Assembly (NCBI GenBank): GCA_016717855.1
Contig: JADKEV010000021.1
Location: forward strand, 1-64,000
DNA length: 64,000 nucleotides
Reading direction: 5' to 3'
Origin: Betaproteobacteria bacterium
GTDB taxonomy: Bacteria > Pseudomonadota > Gammaproteobacteria > Burkholderiales > Casimicrobiaceae
In this document: positions 49,054-57,147 of the stretch, in pieces
Numbering within the stretch: the first letter of the stretch is position 1
Layout: every line of letters starts with the position of its first letter
The notes under the pieces: model-generated
What the model saw: the letters and a program-made list of their open reading frames with translations, nothing else
Databases searched by the model: none
Told to the model about the DNA's origin: nothing
Made by a program: the position numbers and the translations under genes

Positions 49054-49896
49054 CTACTGCACGCTCTCCATCACCATCAACCCGCCCGCGGTGTTCGAGA
49101 CGGGGATGTGATAGTTCGAATGCACGCGGCGCACCTTTCCCGGCAGCGCCGCGCGGGCGGCCAGCCACATCAGCAATTCGACGCCTTGCGTGCCGGTCTG
49201 CTCGACGAGTTCATGGATCGAGAATTGCGTCGCCCACTCCGGATCGTCGATCAGGCTGTCCATGAACTTCAGGTCGAAGGCCTTGTTGAGGAAGCCGGCC
49301 CGCTCGCCGTCGAGTTGATGCGAGAGGCCGCCGGTGCCGATGATCAGCACGCGCTGGTCCGTGTCCCAGGATTCGATCGCGCGGGCGACCGCGGCGCCCA
49401 GCTTGTAGCAGCGCGTGGCCTTCGGCAGCGGATGCTGGACCGTGTTGATGCAGATGGGCACCGTAGGCACCGGCCAGGTCGCGACATCGGGCCACAGCAG
49501 TTTCATCGGCAGCGTGAACGCATGATCGACCAGCATTTCCTGGCAGGTCATCGGATCGAATTCCTGGTCGATCAGCGACTCGATGATGTGCCACGACAAC
49601 GCCTGGTTGCCGGGGAAGGGCGGCAGCGTCGGGATGCCCCAGCCTTCGTCGGAGTTGGTGTACTGCGGCGCGGCGCCGACGGCGAAGGTCGGCTGCTTGT
49701 CGAGGAAGAAATTCAGGCCGTGGTCGTTGTAGAAGACGACCGCGACGTCGGGCTTGACCTTCGCCAGCCAGTCGTGGACCGGCGGGAAGCCGTCGAAGAA
49801 GGGCTTCCAGTACGGATCCTGCTGCTTGTTTTTCGCGATCGCGCCGCCGATCGATGGTACATGCGAGGTGGTGACGGCGCCGACGATGGTGGCCAT
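49054..49896 (-). CDS. Second LigB-like class III extradiol dioxygenase beta subunit
   Basis: A 280-residue catalytic subunit with the same iron-site set as the protein at 8035: H12 (TTSHVP), H59 (YNDH), E240 (GVELLMW) and H193 (GGLSHQLDG). Sequence between motifs differs strongly from the first copy, so its substrate may be another catechol acid such as gallate or 3-O-methylgallate, or it may be a second protocatechuate enzyme. The alpha-subunit gene lies 3 bp upstream. No ring-product-processing genes accompany it here. Confidence 0.87.
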   Translation of the reverse strand: MATIVGAVTTSHVPSIGGAIAKNKQQDPYWKPFFDGFPPVHDWLAKVKPDVAVVFYNDHGLNFFLDKQPTFAVGAAPQYTNSDEGWGIPTLPPFPGNQALSWHIIESLIDQEFDPMTCQEMLVDHAFTLPMKLLWPDVATWPVPTVPICINTVQHPLPKATRCYKLGAAVARAIESWDTDQRVLIIGTGGLSHQLDGERAGFLNKAFDLKFMDSLIDDPEWATQFSIHELVEQTGTQGVELLMWLAARAALPGKVRRVHSNYHIPVSNTAGGLMVMESVQ

Positions 49897-49899
49897 GAT

Positions 49900-50253
49900 C
49901 TACGCTCCCGCGGCCAGCAGCCGCGCCTTGAATTCATCCTTCGAAAGCCCGGTCTGCAGCGCGCCGAGATCCTGGACATCGAGCCCGAGGATGCCGGCGA
50001 ACTTCGCCAGGTAGTACACGTTGCCGCCCGCGGCCAGCAGCCCGAGCACGCTGCGCGCCTTGATCGCCGCGGCCTGCGCGGCATCGAGCCCGTACTTGCG
50101 GCAGTACGCGTCCTCGTCGCGGACGAACTCGGCGCGGTTCTCCGCCGAGTTGAAGGAATAGCACATCTTGTTCAGCGCGTAGCCCTTCATCGCCGCCGCC
50201 GCGTCGAAGATATACGTACCCGGAATTTTCCGTTGCTGCACGGCCTGCCCCAT
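49900..50253 (-). CDS. Second LigA-like extradiol dioxygenase alpha subunit
   Basis: A 117-residue LigA-family protein, with IPGTYIFDAAAAMKGYALNK and LLAAGGNVYYLAKFAGI. GGAGGAG precedes the ATG at 50253, which rejects a longer frame. It is 3 bp from the beta-subunit gene. Protein length and sequence differ from the LigA at 8882, supporting different specificity. Confidence 0.87.
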   Translation of the reverse strand: MGQAVQQRKIPGTYIFDAAAAMKGYALNKMCYSFNSAENRAEFVRDEDAYCRKYGLDAAQAAAIKARSVLGLLAAGGNVYYLAKFAGILGLDVQDLGALQTGLSKDEFKARLLAAGA

Positions 50254-50360
50254 CGCATCCTCCTCCAGAGTTGCCGCGAAGTAATACCAGCAATTGCCGC
50301 CGTGGCCGAGCGCTAAATGCAATACTCTTGATCTCGATCAGAAACCGCAGTGCCCGCGCC

Positions 50361-50522
50361 ATGCCGCAACTCTTTTCGCTCGCCCACCCGTCCCTGCTTG
50401 CGCTGCCGCCGCCGGAGTTGATCGCCGTGGCGGCAGGCGCCGGCTACGGCGCCGTCGGCCTGCGCCTGCTGCCGTCGGTGCCCGGCCGCGTCGCCTGGCC
50501 GCTGATGGATGATCCGGACGGT
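50361..50522 (+). pseudogene. 5' fragment of a TIM-barrel isomerase-like gene
   Basis: The reading frame begins MPQLFSLAHPSLLALPPPEL and continues AGYGAVGLRLLPSVPG, clearly paralogous to the start of the TIM-barrel protein at 31606 (YSLAHLTVLSLAPPQMI, AGYRYVGLRATRV). Similarity stops near 50520, exactly where the convergent nuclease gene ends. The remaining 240 or so residues are missing, so this is a truncated gene placed divergently from the second ligAB pair it may once have served. Confidence 0.7.
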
Positions 50523-51118
50523 CAAGTCCTCGCCGGCGCCTGTTTCTTGTCGCGCAGCACGCGGCCGGCCAGCGTCGCCAGCTCGGCGCCATGGAGCAGC
50601 CGCAACTTCTTCTCCAGCGCGAACGCGCGCGCCGGCTCGGTGAAGTCGCCCGTCGCGACGTAGATGCAATCGCGCGCATCGCGGGCCAGCATCGCCTCGT
50701 ACAGTTCGCGCAGCGGGCCGATGCCGGTCTGCGTGATCTTCCAGCGCTTGCAGCAGAGCAGGCTCTTGTAGCCGTTCTTGTGCAGTTCGTAATTTGCCAC
50801 GCCGGTCTCCAGGTCCCCGACCTGGTATCCCTCACGCCGGAACGCCTCGGCCATCAACGCCGAGAACTGCACCCACGGCAGCTCGCGCAGCGTGGCGAGG
50901 GTTTCATTGACGCGCGTGGGGCTGGGCGTCTTGAACTGCCGCCAGGCGGCGAACGCGCCGGTGCCCAGGAACGGCAGCGTGGTCGCCGCGGCGAACAGGT
51001 CCGGCAGGAAATTGCGCATGATGGCGAACAACGCGCCCGCAATGAGCAGGCTTGCCCAGAAGGGCGCGCGGATCAGGATCGCGAATAGCGATCCCTTGGC
51101 AGGTTCGGGAAATTTCAA
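50522..51118 (-). CDS. Membrane-anchored Mrr-like restriction endonuclease domain protein
   Basis: A 198-residue protein. Residues 1-60 contain two hydrophobic segments (LIRAPFWASLLIAGALFAIM and a second). Residues 75-185 match the Mrr_cat fold: FSALMAEAFRREGYQVGDLE, then LLCCKRWK with the catalytic-lysine region and CIYVATGDFTEPA. Such proteins may cut modified or foreign DNA at the membrane; some are catalytically divergent. It stands alone, with a truncated gene at its 3' end. Confidence 0.75.
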   Translation of the reverse strand: MKFPEPAKGSLFAILIRAPFWASLLIAGALFAIMRNFLPDLFAAATTLPFLGTGAFAAWRQFKTPSPTRVNETLATLRELPWVQFSALMAEAFRREGYQVGDLETGVANYELHKNGYKSLLCCKRWKITQTGIGPLRELYEAMLARDARDCIYVATGDFTEPARAFALEKKLRLLHGAELATLAGRVLRDKKQAPART

Positions 51119-51255
51119 GATTCGACCTTTGTGGATTCGGCGGAACGATTGCCGCCGCCGCCGGAGTATAGGGGTGGACGCGGGTCATGTGTAGCCGTCC
51201 GGTGCAATTGCCGGAAATTCCGGCTCCCGGGATCGTTGTGACCGGGCAATGAACG

Positions 51256-51798
51256 CTAGACGCCGTAGGGGAGCTTGGAGTCCATCATCTTCCTCCGGTC
51301 GATCCTGCGCCCGTCGACAATGAACGTTCCGTCGCCAACAGCGTGCAACGTGCGCTTCTCCTTGCGTGCGGTATCGATGCATGCGGCAACCGCCTCCAGC
51401 ACGACAATGTTGTGCTTCTTGACGATGTCGATGACCTTGCACTCGATGTTGGCGAGGCATTCCTTGATCAGGGGCGGCCTGACGAGCTTGCCCTGCACCG
51501 GGGTGAGCTTGAACCTGGCGAACTTGTCCGTGTCCTTGCCGGAGCACGTCCCTATGCCGACCACCTTGTCCAGCATGTCGACCGTGGGAATGGCAATGAC
51601 GCACTCCCTGTTCTTTCGCAATGCCGCGAAGGAGTGATTCCATTCGCCGGTGGTGATGGCGAATACCGGAGTGAAATCCAGCACCATGGTCCAGGAGATG
51701 GTCATGATGTTGTCTTTCTGCCCATCACTAGTCGTCACGAGGACAACAGGCCCCGATTCCATCAGGGTAAAGGCCTTGCTCAGTTTCAACTGACGCAT
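51256..51798 (-). CDS. Flavin reductase-like (DIM6/NTAB) protein
   Basis: A 180-residue FMN-binding split-barrel protein of the flavin-reductase-like family (VVLVTTSDGQKDNIMTISWT near the N-terminus, SGKDTDKFARF in the middle). These use FMN and NAD(P)H, sometimes supplying reduced flavin to monooxygenases. The ATG encoding MRQLKLSKAFT is chosen because the upstream frame runs through a repeat element. No partner oxygenase is adjacent. Confidence 0.8.
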   Translation of the reverse strand: MRQLKLSKAFTLMESGPVVLVTTSDGQKDNIMTISWTMVLDFTPVFAITTGEWNHSFAALRKNRECVIAIPTVDMLDKVVGIGTCSGKDTDKFARFKLTPVQGKLVRPPLIKECLANIECKVIDIVKKHNIVVLEAVAACIDTARKEKRTLHAVGDGTFIVDGRRIDRRKMMDSKLPYGV

Positions 51799-51821
51799 GC
51801 GAGCCCCTGCATCGTAGCTTC

Positions 51822-51960
51822 GTAGGACGGGTGGAGCGTAGCGATACCCATCTGCTCGGTCGGGCACGACTCTTCTTGTGCACCCAAGGGAAAATCGCGC
51901 CGAGACACCGGCTCCGTGCAATTCAACGAGATGGGTATCGCTAGGCTCCACCCATCCTAC
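51822..51960. repeat. Interspersed inverted-repeat element, copy 3
   Basis: Bounded by GTAGGACGGGTGGAGCGTAG and the inverse ending CCACCCATCCTAC. The interior (GGGAAAATCGCGCCGAGACA) is the reverse complement of that in copy 2, so this copy is inverted relative to copies 1 and 2. The ends have diverged more. It lies between the flavin reductase and squalene-cyclase-like genes. Confidence 0.72.
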
Positions 51961-52024
51961 GGCAGTGGCGATGCCCTTTCAAGACCGCCCTGAACAAGCG
52001 CCATTCAATTCTGGTACTGAATGC

Positions 52025-53047
52025 TCAAGCGCCGTCTGCCCTGTCCCGTGCCGAATACCAGTTCAACACGCGCAGGGCGCGCAGCGTGTTCCACCGGCTC
52101 GGCCGGCCTTCGCCGTCATCCGTCTCGACCGGCATCGTGCCGGCGTAGCGGACCTCGAGCGGCCACCTGCCTTCGCCGTCGCGCCTGGACGCGACCAGGT
52201 CGATCGCCTCGGCGGCGCGCTCGTCGGGCGCGACGCCGGCGCGGCGCAGGTACTCGAGCCCCCGCAGCACGTCGTAGTGCCACCACGTCGGGAAGGCGAA
52301 GCGGGTCCACGCGGGGTGGCCGCGCCCGTCACCGGGGCCGACCTTCCGGTCGTAGTCGATGACTGCGCCGGTCGACCGCCGGCGGAAGAGGCGGCGCTCG
52401 AGGAGGTACTCCTGCCCGCGCAGACGCGCCGCGGTCACCTCCTGTGTGGGCCCGGCGCGCAGTTCGTGCTCGAGCAGCGCCTCGAGCACGCAGATCGTGG
52501 TGTTGAACGACGAGCGCACCGAGCCGTTCTCGGCCTCGCAGTTCCAGCCGCCATCGGGCAGTTGCTCGACGAGCAGCCGGTCGACGATGCCGCGGACGTC
52601 CTGGCCAAAGTACGCGCCGGCAGCGCCCACCTGCCCATTGATGCAGGGCTCAACCTCACCGGCGAAGAAGGCATTGCCATCACACTCCGGCGGGCCGCAT
52701 CCCTTCCAGGTCACGCGGTCGCGGACGAGCCCCACCGCGTGCTGTGCTTGCACGCTCGCGGGGTCGAGACCCAGGTCCCGCAGGAGCATCAGGACGTGCA
52801 TCGTGGAGTTCCACCCGCGGTTCCATGCAGCGCCGGCCCAGCGTCCGTCGGCGCCCTGCAGGGCGAGCAGCCGGGCGCCCGCGCCCTCGGTGGCGACCAG
52901 CGCGCGTTCGGCCTCGACTTCCTCCGCGGGCGCGCCGGTCAGTTCCCGCAGCACCTGCCACCGGATCGCAGGGTCGGAATCCAGCAACCACACCATGACC
53001 GATCTCTCTGGCTGGGGGACCTGACGTTGGGGTGGATTGATCGACAT
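52025..53047 (-). CDS. Terpenoid-cyclase/prenyltransferase-fold protein
   Basis: A 340-residue all-helical alpha/alpha-toroid protein related to squalene cyclases. Repeated elements include GRWAGAAWNRGWNSTMHVLM, PDGGWNCEAENGSVRSSFNT and GEGRWPLEVRY, the QW-like repeats. No DXDD cyclase motif is visible, so it may be a non-catalytic relative. The start MSINPPQ follows AGGAGG. Function unknown. Confidence 0.65.
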   Translation of the reverse strand: MSINPPQRQVPQPERSVMVWLLDSDPAIRWQVLRELTGAPAEEVEAERALVATEGAGARLLALQGADGRWAGAAWNRGWNSTMHVLMLLRDLGLDPASVQAQHAVGLVRDRVTWKGCGPPECDGNAFFAGEVEPCINGQVGAAGAYFGQDVRGIVDRLLVEQLPDGGWNCEAENGSVRSSFNTTICVLEALLEHELRAGPTQEVTAARLRGQEYLLERRLFRRRSTGAVIDYDRKVGPGDGRGHPAWTRFAFPTWWHYDVLRGLEYLRRAGVAPDERAAEAIDLVASRRDGEGRWPLEVRYAGTMPVETDDGEGRPSRWNTLRALRVLNWYSARDRADGA

Positions 53048-53112
53048 CTGCTGTGCCTCCTTCCTTTCGTTGGAACCCGTCGCTTTCCTGATGCCGCACC
53101 TGTCTTGGGGCG

Positions 53113-53220
53113 GCATCCTATCCGCGCGACTTCTGTGGCTTGCTGAGACTTCGCGTCAAGCGGCGCAAGCAGGAGTCCGGCGGACAGACCGAGAATCGGC
53201 AGGACAATGCGAAAGGTCAT
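53113..53220 (-). pseudogene. 5' fragment of an ABC_sub_bind-type binding-protein gene
   Basis: The frame starts MTFRIVLPILGLSAGLLLAP and continues KSQQATEVARIG, the signal peptide and first strand of this family (compare QPARIGLLGPG at 16597). Similarity stops after about 36 codons. The rest of the gene is absent, so it is a remnant at the border of the catabolic region and the lower-GC region. Confidence 0.55.
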
Positions 53221-53716
53221 CGGGCTAGAGTCAGGCGCTGACAACTGGTCGGCTTTCGACGACAACATTTCGCTGCAATCGTAAATGGGTGCACTTAAGC
53301 GTCAGCCGCGCCGGGCCGCTTCGATCGCCGCGATGTCGATCTTTCTCATCTCGTCCACGCGGTAGGATCATTAACGTCGACGCCGAGCTCCAATAACCTC
53401 TGACCGAGGCGGTCGCACACCGGAAGAAAGCGACTGCCCTGGATGCATTCCTCCTGCATGAGGGCGTGAAACAGTGACAATCGTCATAATTTTAATAGCG
53501 GTGTTGCGCATCAAGGGCTGATGTCGAGAATTCACTGCGCCTTGATTCGCGCCGCTGCGCCCAGCCGCTTGTACAGCAGTTGCGTTTCCTCATCCCCAAT
53601 TTCCCGCGTTGACAGTAACCGCGCCTATTTTTAACAACTTAACGATCATATCGCGCATCCACTACACCGATAGCACTTGTGGTCATCCGCGTGCGGCGTC
53701 GACAACATGCCCGATC
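53221..53716. other. Degraded intergenic region with VOC-gene remnant
   Basis: Lower-GC stretch with no intact gene. At 53302-53355 the minus strand encodes MRKIDIAAIEAARRG and a stop, nearly the same as the C-terminus of the VOC gene at 56658. Next to it, another minus-strand frame ends at 53345 with the unrecognised tail FLPVCDRLGQRLLELGVDV. TTGACA at about 53616 with a poor -10 could be a promoter. The rest shows nothing I recognise. It may be the decayed distal end of the cassette array. Confidence 0.5.
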
Positions 53717-54055
53717 CTAGTATTGGAAGGGGCCAATGCGCCATAAGTAACCGTATGCAATAACGAGCACGATCCCGGGTACTACAAGGCCGAGAATGAA
53801 TGCGCCGAGACGGCTGCGCAGTGACAAGAACAATACCCCTGCATTTAGTATGCCTGTGAAGACAAACGCGATTGGAAAAAGAACGAGCGCAAGCACCATT
53901 CCGCGACCACCGACGGAAGGGCCTTCTCCGTTGGACGTACTCAAAACAACCAGAAAGGCGAGAATAAGGAATATGAGAGGCAAAAAGATTCCGAAGAGCG
54001 CTTTCTTGCCCTTAGACAGAATAGCTCCTTCAGCTTCATTCACTGATCTCTCCAC
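53717..54055 (-). CDS. Small membrane protein, integron-cassette-like
   Basis: A 112-residue protein with three hydrophobic segments (about 20-38, 50-72 and 82-104). No family recognised. It lies just beyond the last recognisable attC and is transcribed in the array direction, so it is probably a cassette gene whose own attC has decayed. Base composition is lower in GC than the catabolic region. Confidence 0.6.
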   Translation of the reverse strand: MERSVNEAEGAILSKGKKALFGIFLPLIFLILAFLVVLSTSNGEGPSVGGRGMVLALVLFPIAFVFTGILNAGVLFLSLRSRLGAFILGLVVPGIVLVIAYGYLWRIGPFQY

Positions 54056-54134
54056 GATTCGTTCTCCCTGCGGCGTCGCCGATTGCGATGGATTCGATCA
54101 TGTTGCAGTCACTGTGGCGTGCGTGGCATGAGGC

Positions 54135-54193
54135 GCCCAACGCCTGGTTCAGCGGCGGCGCGAAGCGCCGTCCGCTGCAAACGGTTGTTAGGC
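54135..54193 (-). other. attC site of the first RibD-like cassette
   Basis: On the minus strand it starts GCCTAAC (RYYYAAC) and ends GTTGGGC (GTTRRRY), 59 bp in all, with an imperfect stem GCAGCGGACGGCGCTTCGCG / CGCCGCCGCTG between. The stop codon of the upstream cassette gene lies inside the first core, as is usual for cassettes. Confidence 0.8.
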
Positions 54194-54850
54194 GTCCGCG
54201 CGCCCTTGGTGCCGTAGGACGACGTGCGTCGCCTTCTCCGATGCTACGAATTCGACGCATTCGTATCCCAGAGCCCGCAAGTCAACCCCTTCGAACAGCC
54301 GTTCTCCTCCGCCGAGCAGGACGGGTGCGATAGCAATGTGCAGTTCATCAATGAGGCTCTCGCGAAGATACTGCTGGATGGTGTTCGGCCCACCGCCGAC
54401 GCGCACGTCCATTCCGCCGGCCGCCTCGCGTGCCCTTTCAAGCGCGTCGCGAATGCCGCCCGTGACGAAATGGAACGTCGTGTCGCCTTCCATTTCGATG
54501 GGTGGACGGGCGTGATGCGTCATGATGAAGACCGGAACATGATACGGTGGATTGTCTCCCCACCAGCCTTTCCAGTTCATGTCCGGCCAGGGCCCTCGAA
54601 GGGGGCTGAACATGTTCCTCCCGAGAATCCAAGCCCCAACATTCTCAAAGCCACGAGCGGCGAAGTCATCGTCAACCCCGGTCGTGCCGCCGTCCTTCCC
54701 GAACAAGGCCCGCTGGAACGTGCGTGTTGGAAATAACCACTGGTGCAGATCCGTCCCGCCAATGCCGAGCGGATTGTTGATGTCCTGATGTGGGCCTGCT
54801 CCGTATCCATCGAGCGAGATGGTGAAGCTCTCAACGCGAACTCGTGTCAT
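54188..54850 (-). CDS. Dihydrofolate reductase-like (RibD C-domain) protein, cassette gene
   Basis: A 220-residue member of the RibD_C/YyaP-type dihydrofolate-reductase-fold family. N-terminal VESFTISLDGYGAGPHQD and C-terminal DVRVGGGPNTIQQYL and AIAPVLLGGGERLFEG fit the NADPH-binding fold. Its TAA stop lies within attC. Such cassette genes are not proven to give trimethoprim resistance; the true substrate is unknown. A second, different member is at 58701. Confidence 0.82.
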   Translation of the reverse strand: MTRVRVESFTISLDGYGAGPHQDINNPLGIGGTDLHQWLFPTRTFQRALFGKDGGTTGVDDDFAARGFENVGAWILGRNMFSPLRGPWPDMNWKGWWGDNPPYHVPVFIMTHHARPPIEMEGDTTFHFVTGGIRDALERAREAAGGMDVRVGGGPNTIQQYLRESLIDELHIAIAPVLLGGGERLFEGVDLRALGYECVEFVASEKATHVVLRHQGRADA

Positions 54851-54861
54851 CTGATGCCTCC

Positions 54862-54881
54862 GCTTGACCGCCGGGTTAGCG
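54862..54881 (-). other. Partial attC
   Basis: GCTTGACCGCCGGGTTAGCG matches the right half of the 102-bp attC sites at 59866, 60770 and 62752 (CGCTTGACCGCCGGGTTAGG). The other half is missing because the RibD-like gene begins at 54850. It probably reflects a deletion or fusion of two cassettes. Confidence 0.55.
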
Positions 54882-55163
54882 TCAGTGCGCGAGATTCAGG
54901 AGAATCTCAGGATGCGTGGTCGCAATTTTGAGGAGTGTCCTGGCGGCTCCTGTGGGCTCGCGACGTCCCTGTTCCCAGTCTTGAAGAGTGCGCATGGATA
55001 CACCCAATAGACTTGCAAAATCCTGCTGCGTCAGTCCAGTCTTGGCTCGGGCCGTGGCCGCAGCGGGAACAGAAACCTTTGTGACTCGTGCCGCCTGCCC
55101 TCGGCGCATCTGTTTAACGGACCGAAGTAGATCAGCTTGGAATTTTTCCAGTTCAGAGGGCAT
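54882..55163 (-). CDS. higA: HigA-like antitoxin (XRE helix-turn-helix)
   Basis: A 93-residue antitoxin with an XRE-type helix-turn-helix at about residues 42-70 (GLTQQDFASLLGVSMRTLQD WEQG). It would neutralise and repress its toxin. The toxin gene is directly upstream and overlaps by 11 bp. The order toxin-antitoxin is the HigBA arrangement. Toxin-antitoxin cassettes are common in large integrons. This gene is intact while the toxin is broken. Confidence 0.85.
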   Translation of the reverse strand: MPSELEKFQADLLRSVKQMRRGQAARVTKVSVPAAATARAKTGLTQQDFASLLGVSMRTLQDWEQGRREPTGAARTLLKIATTHPEILLNLAH

Positions 55164-55467
55164 CTCGTACCGCCTTGCGTAGTTGAATGATGAATGAAGT
55201 TGGAAGGTTGTCGAATTTTGCCTTCTTGCAAACGATCAGCAACCAGATTGTCTGGTCTGGATGCAAAGAGTAGATGATCCGGGCGCCACCTCGCTTGCCC
55301 TGGCCTGGTGTCGCCCAACGGACCTTACGGCAACCACCGCTGCCAGCGATCAGTGCACCGGCTTATGGATTGGCGGCGATCCAGTTAACGAACTGCTCAC
55401 GCTCCTCGTCTTTCCAGATCTCGGCGGCGTAGCGCTGGAAGATCTCAGTTTCGGCAACGGTGCGCAT
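55153..55467 (-). pseudogene. higB: HigB/RelE-type toxin with in-frame stop
   Basis: Reading from the ATG at 55467: MRTVAETEIFQRYAAEIWKD, then EEREQFVNWIAANP followed by TAA at codon 35 (55363-55365), then AGALIAGSGGCRKVRWATPG and the rest to a normal TGA at 55153. The whole 104-codon frame matches RelE/HigB mRNA interferases, including GGARIIYSLHPD and the late LRKAVRDAL. One base change explains the stop. Unless suppressed, no active toxin is made. A sequencing error cannot be excluded. Confidence 0.8.
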
Positions 55468-55540
55468 ACTGTAAGTATACGGCGTTGCCGTAGTACAGGC
55501 AAGGCCTTCTGGGTGAGTCGGGCTAGACGCGTACCCTGAC

Positions 55541-55612
55541 GCTTAACGTTCAAGGTCAGGGGCGCTTCACGACGCTTTGTCGCGGAGTGTCCCCTGCAAC
55601 GCGGGATTGGGC
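55541..55612 (-). other. attC-like site
   Basis: On the plus strand GCTTAAC at the left and ATTGGGC at the right bound 72 bp; AGGGGCGC and GTGTCCCCT inside can pair. The right core deviates from GTTRRRY by one base. It follows the 3' end of the secreted-protein gene at 55629. Confidence 0.6.
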
Positions 55613-55628
55613 GTTGCTGCTTGTATCC

Positions 55629-56051
55629 CTACCGATTTGCGCGGCTTGTGCATGATATGCGCTCTTCGATCAAGCGCTGCTCCTCGATGCGCCTCATTGC
55701 TTGTTCTTGGGCGGTTAGGGTTCGTCCACGGTATCTCTTGTCGAATTCATCCGTGCGGCGGTTGTTCCCTGCGATGCACGCCTCTTCCTTCGCGGCTGTG
55801 GCTGGGGGGATTGCCGCCCTGTTTGATCGGACGCAATCCTCGGCACGCTTCGCAGCCGCCGCAAGGGCAGCGTGCAAGTTCTTGGACCAAGTTAACTCGG
55901 CATCCCTGTCACCTTTTGCCGGAGGCTGGCTAGAAAACTCTCGCACGATGCGATTCTGCTCTGCTTCGCCCTGAGTAGTACATTTGTCCTGAGCGTTGGC
56001 GGCGAGTGGCAGTAGAGCCACTAGGAGGGAGAGTGTGATGTGGTGTGTCAT
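55629..56051 (-). CDS. Small exported protein, cassette gene
   Basis: A 140-residue protein with a signal peptide (MTHHITLSLLVALLPLAANA) and a mature part rich in charged helices, with cysteines in DKCTTQ, DCVRSN, EACIAG and SCTSR that could form two disulfides. No family recognised. Flanked by attC-like sites at 55541 and 56089, so it is one cassette. Confidence 0.65.
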   Translation of the reverse strand: MTHHITLSLLVALLPLAANAQDKCTTQGEAEQNRIVREFSSQPPAKGDRDAELTWSKNLHAALAAAAKRAEDCVRSNRAAIPPATAAKEEACIAGNNRRTDEFDKRYRGRTLTAQEQAMRRIEEQRLIEERISCTSRANR

Positions 56052-56088
56052 GGCGATCCTTCGAGGACTGATGTTCGGCTTTTGCGAT

Positions 56089-56151
56089 GCCCAACGCCCC
56101 GCTTTAGCGGCGCACCGCTTGCGGTGCGTCCGATGCAAGCAATGGTCGGGC
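56089..56151 (-). other. attC-like site
   Basis: Bounded on the plus strand by GCCCAAC and GTCGGGC, 63 bp apart end to end, with CGCACCGC-TT-GCGGTGCG as a perfect inner stem. The right core has C instead of T at its second position. It lies 90 bp past the stop of the pentapeptide-repeat gene. Confidence 0.6.
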
Positions 56152-56241
56152 GGCCGCAACCTCAATGGTGGAATAGTCGCACATGAGTATGCACCATGGT
56201 GATGTCCAGCGCTTTGCATGCGGTCTCCACTTCGCCATGCC

Positions 56242-56511
56242 TCACGCACATTGTGCGCCGTTCTGGTTGTATGCCCTGAACAAATCGGTGACGAGCACAC
56301 CATTGATTCTCAGCCCCTCAATATTTGCGTCGTCGATGGTCACACTACCAAGGCACACGTTGTGAAAGACTGCGCCCGTGAAGGCGACATTCTCGAACCG
56401 GGCCGCGCGTAGATTCACATCGTCGAAGACCGACGCATTGAGGTCAACGTCAGTGAACGTGGATTGAGGGAGTCTCCGATGCGCATACTGGAGTGAATCA
56501 CTGCTGGACAT
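56242..56511 (-). CDS. Pentapeptide-repeat-like small protein
   Basis: An 89-residue protein with a run of A(D/N)LxX-type repeats (STFTDVDLNASVFDDVNLRA, then ARFENVAFTGAVFHNVCLGS), which would form part of a right-handed quadrilateral helix. It has about ten repeats, fewer than Qnr-type proteins (over 200 residues), so gyrase protection is not supported. Probably a cassette gene. Confidence 0.65.
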   Translation of the reverse strand: MSSSDSLQYAHRRLPQSTFTDVDLNASVFDDVNLRAARFENVAFTGAVFHNVCLGSVTIDDANIEGLRINGVLVTDLFRAYNQNGAQCA

Positions 56512-56657
56512 GTGTTCTCCCGGGGTAGAAGACCTGACGGCGCTCTAGTTGAACTCCAGCTGGCGATAGCGGCCCGGCAACGCTGCCAAGAGCCGGAGCG
56601 GGGCGCGCACCGACTTCGAGCGGCGGGCGATCAAACTCGAATCGGCAGCGCAGACCA

Positions 56658-57127
56658 TCAGCCACGCCGGGCCGCCTCGATCGCCGCGATGTCGATCTTT
56701 CCCATCTGCATCATCGCCTCGAAAGCGCGCTTGGCGGCCGACCGATCCGGATCGGCGATGGCTGCAATGAGTGCGCGCGGCGTGATCTGCCACGATAGCC
56801 CCCCTTGCCGCCGCAGGCGCTCTCCTGACCGCCGTTACCCACGATCGCATTCCACAAGCGGTCGGTTTCGGCTTGGTCGTCAGTCGCAACCTGAAACGAG
56901 AATGCTTCGTTGTGCTTGAACGCCGGGCCACCATTCAGGCCGAGACAGGGGATGCCGATCAGGGTGAACTCGACCGTCAAGATGTCGCCGAACTTGCCCG
57001 ATGGATAGTCGCCCGGCGCCCGATGGACCGCCCCTACCGCGCTGTGCGGGAACGTCTCGGCGTAGAACTTCGCGGCGTCCAGGGCGGTGTCGTCATACCA
57101 AAGACAGATCGTGTTCTTGGGGGCCAT
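56658..57127 (-). pseudogene. PhnB-like VOC-family gene, frameshifted
   Basis: The N-terminal 105 codons (MAPKNTICLWYDDTALDAAK, later GIPCLGLNGGPAFKHNEAFS) match PhnB-like glyoxalase-fold proteins. At a G-run (56799-56804) the phase changes; the expected LSWQITPRALIAAI then KAAFEAMMQMGKIDIAAIEA-type ending resumes in another frame and stops at 56658. About eleven bases that normally encode WCKDKW-like residues are missing too. So the gene is inactive or mis-sequenced. A copy of its last codons lies at 53302. Confidence 0.7.
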
Positions 57128-57147
57128 GTTAGTTCTCCATTGGTGAC

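Noticed and set aside
56242..56511. Pentapeptide protein as a Qnr quinolone-resistance gene
   Set aside because: At 89 residues with about ten repeats it is far shorter than Qnr proteins.
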